From Pseudochelatococcus contaminans (GTDB lineage: Bacteria > Pseudomonadota > Alphaproteobacteria > Rhizobiales > Beijerinckiaceae): 64,000 bases of DNA. Shown piece by piece: positions 46,693 through 54,724 of this stretch (positions are counted from its first letter, which is position 1; the number at the start of each line of letters is the position of its first letter). The notes under the pieces are model-generated. The model saw nothing but the letters and a program-made list of their open reading frames with translations. It was not told where the DNA came from and did no database searches. The DNA is taken from positions 186,001 to 250,000 of the forward strand of contig NZ_JACICC010000003.1 in the NCBI RefSeq assembly GCF_014195635.1, given 5' to 3'. A program made the position numbers and the translations under genes.

Positions 46693-47106
46693 ATGACGAC
46701 CATCAGATTATGTATGTTTGCCGCTGTGGCGCTTGCGCTGGCTGGCTGTAATGCTAATCAAGCCGGCTCTGCCGGCAGCGCGGCTCCGCAGGAACTGTCC
46801 GTCGCATTCAACTGGTGCGGAGCAGCCTCGCCGTCGTTCCGGATCGGCAACATTCCGGAAGGGGCAAGCAAATTGCGCCTGCGCATGACCGACAGGCACG
46901 TTCCGTCTTATAATCACGGCGGAGGAGAGGTTCCGGTTGCTGGCGGCAGCACCGCGTCCATTCCCTGCGGGAGGCTCGTTGGCAGCTATAACGGTCCCAA
47001 CCCGCCTGCGCCGCAAGTCCATGATTATGAGTGGACTGTCACCGCGCTTGACGCCAACGGGAAAGTCATCGCGCGCGGATCGGCGCTGCGCAAATTCCCG
47101 GAATAG
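46693..47106 (+). CDS. PEBP/YbhB-like lipoprotein
   Basis: A 137-residue lipoprotein. The lipobox is LAGC with Cys19. The mature part resembles the phosphatidylethanolamine-binding protein (YbhB/YbcL) fold: SPSFRIGNIPEGASKLRLRM, then TDRHVPSYNHGGG in place of the DPDAP loop, CGRLVGSYNGPNPPAPQVHDY and WTVTALDANGK. The DPDAP motif is altered, so anion binding may differ. It follows the secreted two-cysteine protein by 19 bp and probably shares its transcript. Similar short proteins occur, from memory, in Bradyrhizobium; the function is unknown. Confidence 0.7.
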   Translation: MTTIRLCMFAAVALALAGCNANQAGSAGSAAPQELSVAFNWCGAASPSFRIGNIPEGASKLRLRMTDRHVPSYNHGGGEVPVAGGSTASIPCGRLVGSYNGPNPPAPQVHDYEWTVTALDANGKVIARGSALRKFPE

Positions 47107-47152
47107 GTTTGCCCTGCGCGCCATAAACCGGAGAGCGCTCGGACTGCATGCC

Positions 47153-47257
47153 TAGAGCATTTCGGCATTTCGTTGAAACGCAGAAATGCTCTATCTTATT
47201 GGTTTTACGCGTTTTCTTCACGCAAAGCGGTATCCGCTTTGCTTAAAAACGCTTTAA
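47153..47257. repeat. mosaic palindromic element, copy B
   Basis: A 105-bp copy of the element at 40946-41050, differing at three positions, with both palindromes conserved. It lies 46 bp after the lipoprotein stop, between convergent genes. Confidence 0.9.
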
Positions 47258-47327
47258 GGCATTGCAACATTTATTGAAATGCCCTGCGCCGGAACCGTTT
47301 GTTCAGGCGCAGGGCATTGATGTGTTT

Positions 47328-47750
47328 TCAGCGCTGGGCGAGGAAGAAGTCGATACCGGCCTGGGCACAGTCCTGATCCTGCCCCGGCGTGCCGGAGCTG
47401 ATGCCGATGCCGGCCACCACTTCACCGTCGACCACGACAGGCAGGCCGCCCGGCACGACCATCAGCCGCCCGTGAATGGCGGAGTTGATGCCGTAGGCGG
47501 GGCTGCCGGGCTGGCTGGCGGCGCTGTATTCGTGCGTGGCCTTCTTGGCGGCGGCGGCGGTGAACGCCTTGTCGATGGCGATGGTGATGCTGGTGATCTT
47601 GCCGCCGTCCATGCGCTCGAAAGCGACGAGGTTACCCGATTCATCGGTAATGGCGATGCACATCGGCACGCCGATGGCTTTGGCGCGCTCGCGCGCACCT
47701 TCGATCAGCAGGCGTGCGTCCGCCTGATCGATCCTGCGAAATGTCAGCAT
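47328..47750 (-). CDS. GlcG/HbpS family heme-binding-like protein
   Basis: A 140-residue protein of the GlcG/HbpS (formerly DUF336) family. It shows ARERAKAIGVPMCIAITDESG, FERMDGGKITSITIAIDKAFTAA, and GGLPVVVDGEVVAGIGISSGTPGQDQ, the conserved core. There is no signal peptide, unlike secreted HbpS, so it is probably cytoplasmic. GGAGAG lies eight bases before the ATG. Members sit in operons for glycolate, corrin or other oxidations; here it lies downstream of the dadA-like gene on the same strand, separated by a repeat element. Its ligand is not known. Confidence 0.88.
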   Translation of the reverse strand: MLTFRRIDQADARLLIEGARERAKAIGVPMCIAITDESGNLVAFERMDGGKITSITIAIDKAFTAAAAKKATHEYSAASQPGSPAYGINSAIHGRLMVVPGGLPVVVDGEVVAGIGISSGTPGQDQDCAQAGIDFFLAQR

Positions 47751-47853
47751 GGTTTTCTCTCCCGGAATGATCGCGTCGCCTCCCTATAGCCTACCCATGC
47801 CGAAAGTGAATGCCGCTTTTCGGAAAAGGTCATGTGCTGAAAGGGAAGCAAAT

Positions 47854-47961
47854 CCAGAGCGCCGGATGTTCTGACTCAGTCGGAACAAGCGCTCAAAACT
47901 CTATCTTTTACCGCAACTTGCGCTCAATCCGATGGGTCGGCTTGAGCGCAAACTGCTCTGG
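47854..47961. repeat. 108-bp mosaic palindromic element between dadA and the GlcG-like gene
   Basis: The element begins CCAGAGC and ends GCTCTGG. The first palindrome is GTTCTGACT-CA-AGTCGGAAC-like within GAGCG...CGCTC; the second is TTGCGCTCAA...CTTGAGCGCAA. The second half matches 21657-21700. The 108-bp length and two-palindrome plan are those of RIME elements. Confidence 0.7.
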
Positions 47962-47972
47962 ACGGCTGCCCG

Positions 47973-49244
47973 CTACTTCACCGGATAATCGGCGGCGACC
48001 TGATCTGCGATGAGCTGCGAGGTGGCGGCGGAAAGCGTCCAGCCCAGGTGGCCGTGGCCGGTGTGGTAGAAGATGCCCTTCTGCTTGCCCCGGCGCACGC
48101 GGGGCATCATGTCCGGCATCATCGGGCGCAGGCCCGTCCAGGGCACGACGCGATCGGTCTCGATGCCGGGGAACTCGCGGCGCACCCAGTCGATCAGCGG
48201 CTGGATGCGATCCGAGCGGATGTCGCGGTTGAAGCCGTTGTATTCCGCCGTGCCGGCCACGCGCAGGCGGCCGACGCCGAGCCGGCTGGTGACGATCTTC
48301 GCGGCTTCGTCGAGCAGGCTGACGGTGGGTGTCGCGGCCTGCGACTCCGGCAGGTCGGAATTGACGGTGATTGAATATCCCTTCACCGGATAGATGTTGA
48401 CGCGGTCGCCCAGCTGTTTTGCCAGATCACGGCTGGCGGAGCCGGCGGAAATCACCACCGCGTCCACCCGCACCGTTTGCTCGGCCGGGGTGGGGAACTC
48501 CGCAAGGCCGGCATCCGGCAGCGAAGGCTCGAAGCGGATAACAAGGCCGGAGGCTTCGCCTTCGCCATCCCGCGTGACGCTGGTGACGATAGCATCCTGA
48601 ATGAAGCGCACGCCATGCCGCTGTGCTGCTTCGGCGAGGCCGCGCGTGAACTTGTGGATGTCGCCGGTGGAATCCGAGGGTGTGAAGAAGCCGCCCACGT
48701 AGTCGCCGCGCAATGCCGGCTCGATGGAGCGCATTTCCTCGTTCGTCACCGCGTGGCGCTCAAGGCCGCCTTCCGCCAGCAGCTTGTTGACGCGCGCGCT
48801 GGCGTCGTAGGTTTTCTTGTCGCGGAAGATGTGCAGGATGCCGCGCTGTTCGAGATCGAAGTCGATCCCCTCTGCTTCCGCGATGGAGAACAGGTATTGG
48901 CGGGCGGCGATGGCAAGGCGCGTCGTTTCGATGGTGTTGGCGCGATAGTGCGGAATGGCGGCGACGAACTCGGCCATCCACGAATACTTGTGCCAGCTTG
49001 GCGACGGGTTGACGAGCAGCGGCGCATCCTTGCGCAGCATCCACTTCAGACCCTTGATGATCGTGCCGATGCTGTTCCACACCTCGGCATTGCAGGCCGA
49101 AAGCTGGCCGCCGTTGGCGAAGGACGTGTCCATGGCGGGGTAGCGGCCACGGTCGATGACGGTGACATCATAACCGCGTTGGGCAAGGGCGTAGGCGGCG
49201 GTCACGCCGGAAATACCGGCTCCGATGACGGCGATACGGGGCAT
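47973..49244 (-). CDS. dadA: DadA-like D-amino acid dehydrogenase / glycine oxidase type FAD oxidoreductase
   Basis: A 423-residue FAD enzyme of the DAO/DadA family. The dinucleotide-binding start is RIAVIGAGISGVTAAYALAQRGYDVTVID, followed by SFANGGQLSACNAEVW, a family signature for DadA. The C-terminal part shows GLRPMMPDMMPRV and YHTGHGHLGWTLSAATS. DadA strips D-alanine and other D-amino acids to keto acids and feeds electrons to quinones. The AGGAG before the ATG is at good spacing. A tandem glycine riboswitch lies in its leader, so glycine is a likely substrate or signal. No alanine racemase adjoins it. Confidence 0.88.
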   Translation of the reverse strand: MPRIAVIGAGISGVTAAYALAQRGYDVTVIDRGRYPAMDTSFANGGQLSACNAEVWNSIGTIIKGLKWMLRKDAPLLVNPSPSWHKYSWMAEFVAAIPHYRANTIETTRLAIAARQYLFSIAEAEGIDFDLEQRGILHIFRDKKTYDASARVNKLLAEGGLERHAVTNEEMRSIEPALRGDYVGGFFTPSDSTGDIHKFTRGLAEAAQRHGVRFIQDAIVTSVTRDGEGEASGLVIRFEPSLPDAGLAEFPTPAEQTVRVDAVVISAGSASRDLAKQLGDRVNIYPVKGYSITVNSDLPESQAATPTVSLLDEAAKIVTSRLGVGRLRVAGTAEYNGFNRDIRSDRIQPLIDWVRREFPGIETDRVVPWTGLRPMMPDMMPRVRRGKQKGIFYHTGHGHLGWTLSAATSQLIADQVAADYPVK

Positions 49245-49299
49245 GGCCCGGGCTCCTGTACGAAATAAGGCAGCACGACAGGCGAACGGCCTGTCTCGC

Positions 49300-49512
49300 G
49301 CCCCATCTGTACATGGACCTGAGAGCTTGAGCCGCGCTCACACCAACGTCGCGCGCTGGCATGAATGCGTCATCCCCTTCGGTGGGCCAGTCCGGTTGCC
49401 CGGCGGGCCTCTCTCCAGATTGTCCTGACGGAATGGTCCCTTGTGCCTGAGAGTTTCCGGGGCGGTTGCTCCATCGGCGCCGGCTTGAAGCCGGTCTCTC
49501 CCGATCCATCAT
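49300..49512 (-). promoter_or_regulatory. tandem glycine riboswitch upstream of dadA
   Basis: On the minus strand two glycine aptamers stand in series. The first (49502 to 49445) reads GGGAGAG, GCGCCGATGGAGCAACCGCC, then CTCTCAGGC with CAAGGGACC after it. The second (about 49425 to 49300) reads CTGGAGAGAGGCCC, CCACCGAAGGGG, then CTCTCAGGTCC. The short linker between them and the GGAGAG/CTCTCAGG pairing are diagnostic. A hairpin GACAGGC-CGTTC-GCCTGTC (49276-49294) just before the dadA ribosome site may be the expression platform. Such switches usually turn on glycine breakdown genes. Confidence 0.88.
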
Positions 49513-49603
49513 TCGGACGTTACAAATGTAACAGAAGGAGCCGCCTCCGGCAACGGTCAAGATCGCATATCGTCGCACCATCCGCGAAAGTCAGCTCCAG
49601 CCC

Positions 49604-52600
49604 TTACGGCCAGCCGAGGAAATGGATCGCGACGATATAGAGTATCACCAGCAGCTCATAGGTCTGTGCGTTGCCGTTGTAGATGAGCCGCAAACGCCCT
49701 GCGGCCGCAACTGTCACCCCGGCGACGCCGGTCCACGCGGCTGTTGCCGTGGGCAGGCGGTGGACGAGAGGGATAGTCCGGGCGAGAGCGGCAAGGCTGG
49801 CAACCACATCACGCCCATCGCCAGCCGGCTTGGGGGCCTGCGCGCGCAGGACAAGTGCCAGCACCCCGGCAGCAAGGAGCGACAGCACCACGGCTGCGCC
49901 CATCACGGGCAGCGGATCGAGCGAATCATAGATCTCCCGCAGCGGCATGCCTTGCCACACCAGCGACGACGCGAAAGCTGGATCGATGGCCTGCGACAAT
50001 GGTCCGAACAGGGGCGAGGGATACAGCGTCAGCACCAGAATGCCGACCACCAGCAAAAGCTGCGGCACGAGCAGCGCGGCGGGTGCTTCCCGGACGTGGT
50101 GGTTGGCATTCTTCTGCTCGCGCGGCCCGAGGAACACGCTCCACGCCAGCCGGATCATATAAAGAAAGCCGACGAAGGTGGCCAGAAAACCGGCGGCGGC
50201 GAGCAGATACCATTGCTTGTCGAGCAGGGTGCCGATCAGCAGCCATTTCGAGCCGAAGCCCGTCAGCGGCGGCAGACCAGCCATGGCGACGAGCGCCACG
50301 AGAACGGCGGCGAAAGTCACCGGCATTCGCGCGCCGAGCCCGCCCAGACTGGTGAAGACGCCGGTGCCAGCCCGAAGAATGACCCCGGCAACAGCCAGAA
50401 ACAGCACGCCCTTCACCAGCAGATGGCTGGCGGTGAGATACAGCGCAGTTACCCAGCCGATATGGTCCATCAGCGCGATGGCCGTCACGATATAGCCGAG
50501 CTGGCTGATGCTGGAATAAGCCAGCAGCCGCTTGGCATCACGCTGGAAAAGCGCCTGCACGCCGCAAACCAGCGTCGTCGCCATGCCGATCCACGCCAGC
50601 AGGATTGACAGATCCGGCCCCGATTGTGAGCGAATGGCGAGATAGGCGGCGGTCAGGAGGCCGAAGATCGCCACTTTGCTGATGACGGCGGAAAGCAGGG
50701 CGGACAGATCGTCGTCGGCGAGCGCGTAGGTGCCGGGCACCCACACATGCACGCCCAGCGCCCCGGCCTTGATGAGACAGCCGATGGCGATCAGCACGAA
50801 GGCCGCCGTTGCCTGCACGCTCCCGCCATCAAGGACGGAGCGCAGCGTCGCCAGATCGACGCCGCCGCCGGTCGCGTTGAACTGGCCAAAGCCTGCCAAC
50901 AGGAAGAAGGCCGCCGCCAGCGAGAACAGCAGATAGCGCAGCGTCTGCGAGCCGGTCTGCCGCCCATGCGCGAGGAGGAAATAGGAACCGAGGGTGACAA
51001 ACTCCCACGCGACGAAGAATTCAAGAGTTGTGCTCGCGCCGGCCAGCGCGGGCAGCGCCAGCAGCATGGCCGCCAGCAGCGGGTAATAGCCGGTGCGCGT
51101 CTCGGAGCGGTAGAGCGCGCCAAGACCCACCACGAACCCGCCGGCGATGAACAGAACGCCGAACAGCAGCGGCAGACCCTGCATCTCAGGCAGCAGGAAA
51201 GGCCCGATGGCAGGCAGTGCGATGAGCGCCAGCGCGGCTTTCGCCCGCCCCGGCAAGCCGGGCCAGAGCGCTTCCACGAGGGCGAGCATACCTCCCGCGA
51301 TCAACGGTGTGACGATCCACAGCGATCCCGGCGCGGCGATGAAGGCAGCCAGCAGCCCCGCCAGCGCCAGCAGAACCACGATGGTCGTCACCGGCGCGAT
51401 AGCGCGCCAGTCCAAACGTGGCAGGTCCACACCTGAAAGGCCATTATTCGCCGGTGCATGGACGGAGCGGCCGAACCAGCGGAACATGTAGGCCGCTTCC
51501 AACAGCGATCCGATAGCGATGGCGGCGATGGTCCAGACATATCCGGCGGAGGACAAGTGCAGCACCAGCGTCCACTTGGCCCAGAAGCCGGGGAAGGGCG
51601 GCAGCCCTGAGATCGCCACCACAAGCGCCCCAAAGAGGAACAGCAGCAGGCGGCTGCGCGCGATGGGCGACCATCCGGAAATCGATTGGCGGTCCACGAG
51701 ATCCGCCAGCCAGAAAAGCCCCGCCTTGGCCAGCAGATGGTTGAGGATGAGGCCGCCCACAACCAACGGCATCAGCTGGGGCGCGCCGGTTTTTTCGAGC
51801 AAGGCCAGCGCCAGAGTCGCAAGGCCGAGCTGGCCCACAGACGAGTAGCCCAGCATGCGGCGCACGCGAATCTGCCGCAGGCCGATGAGGTTCGACGCCA
51901 CGAAGGTCAGCCCGCCGGACAAGGCGATGAGATCCAGCCACGGCCCGAACAGCGGCAGCAGCTTGTAGAGCGAGAAGAATACGCCTGCCGAAACGCCGAC
52001 CGACACGAAGGCGGCAATGCCGCCCGGCGCTGTCTCATAGACATCGAGGCCCCAGCCGTTGGCGGGAAAAGGTTTCAACTCGATAAGGATGGCGGCCAGC
52101 AGCAACAGCAACGCGGTGGTGGCGATGGGGCCGGAAAGCGGTTGCGGCAGTTGCAGCAGCTCATCGATGAACAGCGTGCCGGTGACAAAGTAAACCAGTG
52201 CCGTGGCCAGCAGGAAGAAGGTGGAGGCGATAACGGTGGCGACAATATATTTGAACGTCGCTGACAGCGACCGCGTCGTGCCGGCCAGCCCGAGCAGGCC
52301 ATAGGTGGCGATGGAGACGATCTCCAGAAACACGAACAGGTTGAACAGGTCGCGCGTCATGATCATGCCGTTGATGCCCATGACGCCGATGAGATAAAGC
52401 AGCAGCGCGCCATAATGCTCGCGCAGGCGCGGCCACAGATGAAGCGCACCCAGCAGCGACACCACATTGACGGATACGCAGAAGAATCCTTCCGCCACGC
52501 CCAGCCGCAGGCTGATGGATACCGGCGGCGCGATGCCTGCGGTTATCACCTCGAAGGGGGGAGCGCCGCCAAGCACCCGGATGAATGCAACGGCGCTGAT

Positions 52601-52735
52601 GAGGGTGATGCCGGTGAGCGCGAGGAAGAACACCGGCGCGAGCCAGCGCTTGGCGACCCTGTATAGCAGCGGGATGAGGAAGCCGCCTCCCAGCCCGAGG
52701 ATATAGATGTTGAGGGGGTGGAAAAGCGCGCTCAC
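49604..52735 (-). CDS. fused Mrp/Mnh antiporter-type proton-conducting subunits (two NuoL/M/N-like halves)
   Basis: A 1043-residue membrane protein made of two complete proton-conducting halves of the kind found in MrpA/MrpD and in complex I. The first half (about 1-480) carries LFNLFVFLEIVSIATYGLLG with the key Glu, and ELKPFPANGWGLDVYETAPG. The second (about 520-1040) carries LEFFVAWEFVTLGSYFLLA and KAGALGVHVWVPGTYALADDDLSA. Each half has RRMLGYSSVGQLG or KRLLAYSSISQLGY, the loop before the conserved lysine helix. Mrp operons normally carry separate genes. The GTG start overlaps the mnhC stop, so the two are translationally coupled. Cation specificity cannot be read. Confidence 0.85.
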   Translation of the reverse strand: MSALFHPLNIYILGLGGGFLIPLLYRVAKRWLAPVFFLALTGITLISAVAFIRVLGGAPPFEVITAGIAPPVSISLRLGVAEGFFCVSVNVVSLLGALHLWPRLREHYGALLLYLIGVMGINGMIMTRDLFNLFVFLEIVSIATYGLLGLAGTTRSLSATFKYIVATVIASTFFLLATALVYFVTGTLFIDELLQLPQPLSGPIATTALLLLLAAILIELKPFPANGWGLDVYETAPGGIAAFVSVGVSAGVFFSLYKLLPLFGPWLDLIALSGGLTFVASNLIGLRQIRVRRMLGYSSVGQLGLATLALALLEKTGAPQLMPLVVGGLILNHLLAKAGLFWLADLVDRQSISGWSPIARSRLLLFLFGALVVAISGLPPFPGFWAKWTLVLHLSSAGYVWTIAAIAIGSLLEAAYMFRWFGRSVHAPANNGLSGVDLPRLDWRAIAPVTTIVVLLALAGLLAAFIAAPGSLWIVTPLIAGGMLALVEALWPGLPGRAKAALALIALPAIGPFLLPEMQGLPLLFGVLFIAGGFVVGLGALYRSETRTGYYPLLAAMLLALPALAGASTTLEFFVAWEFVTLGSYFLLAHGRQTGSQTLRYLLFSLAAAFFLLAGFGQFNATGGGVDLATLRSVLDGGSVQATAAFVLIAIGCLIKAGALGVHVWVPGTYALADDDLSALLSAVISKVAIFGLLTAAYLAIRSQSGPDLSILLAWIGMATTLVCGVQALFQRDAKRLLAYSSISQLGYIVTAIALMDHIGWVTALYLTASHLLVKGVLFLAVAGVILRAGTGVFTSLGGLGARMPVTFAAVLVALVAMAGLPPLTGFGSKWLLIGTLLDKQWYLLAAAGFLATFVGFLYMIRLAWSVFLGPREQKNANHHVREAPAALLVPQLLLVVGILVLTLYPSPLFGPLSQAIDPAFASSLVWQGMPLREIYDSLDPLPVMGAAVVLSLLAAGVLALVLRAQAPKPAGDGRDVVASLAALARTIPLVHRLPTATAAWTGVAGVTVAAAGRLRLIYNGNAQTYELLVILYIVAIHFLGWP

Positions 52736-53100
52736 CCTTTCGACTCCGTGAATGCGTCGATGTCGAGCGTGCCCTTGGCCCGGTAAAGGCGGATGGCGTA
52801 GGCCAGCATGACGGCGGTGACGGAAAAGCCGATGACGATGGCGGTGACGACCAGCGCCGAGGGAATGGGATCGACCGAATGCAGCGCCGCCGCGCCCGGC
52901 CCGAGCGCCTCATCGAGGATGGGAGCGGTTGCGCCGGTGATGTAGCCGGTGGCGACCAGCACGATATGGACGCCCGTGTCCAGCAGGGAGAAGCTGATGA
53001 TGATGCGCAGGATATGCCGGTTGGACAGCAGGCCCCAAACACCGATGAGGCACAGCAGGAAGCCGGTCACCAGCGCAAGGTGCGATACGGAAATTCCCAT
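52732..53100 (-). CDS. mnhC: MnhC/NuoK-like antiporter subunit
   Basis: A 122-residue protein with three membrane segments, homologous to MrpC and NuoK. It shows LVTGFLLCLIGVWGLLSNRHILRIIIS, a Glu-poor second helix, and DPIPSALVVTAIVIGFSVTAVMLAYAIRLYR, the conserved DPLPQALVLTAIVI region of the family. GGAGAGG precedes the ATG. It is coupled by a four-base overlap to the large fused subunit. Confidence 0.9.
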   Translation of the reverse strand: MGISVSHLALVTGFLLCLIGVWGLLSNRHILRIIISFSLLDTGVHIVLVATGYITGATAPILDEALGPGAAALHSVDPIPSALVVTAIVIGFSVTAVMLAYAIRLYRAKGTLDIDAFTESKG

Positions 53101-53112
53101 GACCTCTCCCGA

Positions 53113-53802
53113 TTAGCGGCGGAACCTGTCGACGACGACGGATAGCTCCGCACCAACCTTGATGCCGAGCAGGATGGAAATGGCCGGAATGGCTCCCGCG
53201 CTGATGAACGCGCCGAATTGGCCCGCCGGCAGGAAGCGGCTGTCGAGAAAGCCCCCGGCGAACACAATGCCGGCGATGCCCAGCAGCACATAAAACACGC
53301 CCGCCAGCGATTCCGTGATCGCCAGAAAGCCGAGCGGCAATTCGGCGCGTGGACGCGCCAGAAGCAGCAGCACCACGCCGGACGCCACGATCGCACCGCC
53401 CTGAAAACCGCCGCCCGCCGACAAGTGGCCGTTGGCGATGACGTAAGCGCCGAACAGGAAGATCGGCGGCAGCAGCGTCGCGGCGCCGGAGGTGACGATC
53501 TCGCCTGCCGGACGGGTCTGTGGATTGGAGTGCGTTTGCGTTTCGCCGGTCTCTCGCAGCAGCAGGCCGACGCTGGCGGCGACCATGAACAGCACGGCGA
53601 CCTCGCCCAGCGTGTCGAAACCGCGCCAGGTGATGAGAATGCCGGTGACGATGTTGGGAAGCCCCAGCATCGTCGGAGTCTGGGTGACGTAGAACTCCGC
53701 CAGCGGACGCAGGAACTGGCGCTCCTGATACGCCAGCGCGATAGTGGCGAACACGGCGCCCAGCAGCAGCACGGCCAGTGCATTGACGATCTTGCGCCTC
53801 AT
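53113..53802 (-). CDS. mnhB: MnhB-domain antiporter subunit with an MbhE-type N-terminal extension
   Basis: A 229-residue membrane protein. The C-terminal two thirds is MnhB: LLPPIFLFGAYVIANGHLSAGGGFQGGAIVASG is its signature. The N-terminal third (NIVTGILITWRGFDTLGEVAVLFMVAA) matches the last segment that in Bacillus MrpA forms the C-terminal tail and in hydrogenase-linked systems is a separate subunit (MbhE). So the MrpA tail has been moved onto MrpB. Its ATG overlaps the mnhG stop by four bases. Confidence 0.88.
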   Translation of the reverse strand: MRRKIVNALAVLLLGAVFATIALAYQERQFLRPLAEFYVTQTPTMLGLPNIVTGILITWRGFDTLGEVAVLFMVAASVGLLLRETGETQTHSNPQTRPAGEIVTSGAATLLPPIFLFGAYVIANGHLSAGGGFQGGAIVASGVVLLLLARPRAELPLGFLAITESLAGVFYVLLGIAGIVFAGGFLDSRFLPAGQFGAFISAGAIPAISILLGIKVGAELSVVVDRFRR

Positions 53803-54215
53803 GCCCGGCCTCCATCGGCGCGCGTGTCTGTGTCAGTGCCCGAGCTCGCGTCGGCTGAATCGTTGCGCCGCTCCGCCTCGCGCTGCTCGTCGTCGCGCAG
53901 GGCATCGGTGACAGTGCTGCGCGCCATGGGGATGCCGATGCGGTGCGCGGCGCGGGAAAGGGCGTGCGACGACACCGGGTTCGTCATCAGCACGAAGCCA
54001 GCGATCAGCAGCAGTTTCAGCGCCCAGTCGGGATTATGGATGCCCAGCCCCAGCAGCACCAGCAGGTTGCCGAGCGTCGTCGCCTTGGTGCCGGCCTGAA
54101 TGCGCGTATAGGCATCCGGCATGCGCAACACGCCAAGCCCCGCCGAAAACAGAAAGAACGCCCCCAGCAGCACCACGAGGCTGCCGATGATTTCGCGGAT
54201 GGCGATGTCGGTCAT
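53799..54215 (-). CDS. mnhG: MnhG/MrpG antiporter subunit
   Basis: A 138-residue protein with three membrane segments. The family core is GAFFLFSAGLGVLRMPDAYTRIQAGTKATTLG and FVLMTNPVSSHALSRAAHRIG. The C-terminal 40 residues (DALRDDEQREAERRNDSADASSG) are charged, low-complexity and probably disordered in the cytoplasm. It overlaps mnhB and lies 3 bp after the MbhD-like gene. Confidence 0.9.
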   Translation of the reverse strand: MTDIAIREIIGSLVVLLGAFFLFSAGLGVLRMPDAYTRIQAGTKATTLGNLLVLLGLGIHNPDWALKLLLIAGFVLMTNPVSSHALSRAAHRIGIPMARSTVTDALRDDEQREAERRNDSADASSGTDTDTRADGGRA

Positions 54216-54218
54216 GGT

Positions 54219-54461
54219 TCAGACCTTCCCCGCCCCGGTCTTGTGGATGGTATAGAGCAGGATGAAGGTCGCCAGTCCCGATCCGATGGCGGCTTCCGCC
54301 ATGGCCACGTCCGGGGCCGCAAGCAGGATGAACACCACCGAGGCCGACAGGCTCGCCAACCCGGCGCTGACGGCGGCGGCGAGAATATTGTTCAGCGTCA
54401 CCGCCAGCACACCGCTGACCAGAATGCTGATCGATATAAGGATCGTGAGCAGGTCGAGCAT
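54219..54461 (-). CDS. MbhD-like (DUF4040) antiporter subunit
   Basis: An 80-residue membrane protein with three helices, matching the hydrogenase subunit MbhD/DUF4040 domain: SGVLAVTLNNILAAAVSAGLASLSASVVFILLAAPDVAMAEAAIGSGLATFILLYTI contains the conserved APDVAxAEAAIG motif (seen at about residues 49-61). In Bacillus this piece is part of the MrpA C-terminus. It sits between mnhF and mnhG with 2-3 bp gaps. Confidence 0.88.
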   Translation of the reverse strand: MLDLLTILISISILVSGVLAVTLNNILAAAVSAGLASLSASVVFILLAAPDVAMAEAAIGSGLATFILLYTIHKTGAGKV

Positions 54462-54463
54462 GG

Positions 54464-54724
54464 TTACAACCCCCGTTCCAGATAGCGGGCGATTGCCAGC
54501 ACGGCCAGAAAGCTGAGCAGGCCGTACACCAGCGCCACGTCGACATAGATGAAGCGGCCGGAGATATGCGCATAGAGCGCAATCAGCGCGATGGTGATGA
54601 CGGTGAGCATATCGACCGCGACGACGCGATCGACGACCGTGGGGCCGATGGCGAGCCGCGCCACCGAAAACAGGATGCCGAAAAAGATCAGCACCCCGGA
54701 AAGCGTGAGAAGCGCGTCAGCCAA
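54464..54724 (-). CDS. mnhF: MnhF/MrpF antiporter subunit
   Basis: An 86-residue protein with three membrane segments and the family core ARLAIGPTVVDRVVAVDMLTVITIALIAL. The TTG at 54724 is the likely start: GGAGGAGG stands six to nine bases ahead, and the codon overlaps the mnhE stop (TTTGGCTGA). The open frame continues 19 codons upstream inside mnhE without membrane-protein character. Confidence 0.85.
   Translation of the reverse strand: MADALLTLSGVLIFFGILFSVARLAIGPTVVDRVVAVDMLTVITIALIALYAHISGRFIYVDVALVYGLLSFLAVLAIARYLERGL

Noticed and set aside
47328-49244. Single operon of dadA and the GlcG-like gene
   Set aside because: A 108-bp palindromic element lies between them in a 220-bp gap, so co-transcription is not supported although the strand is the same.
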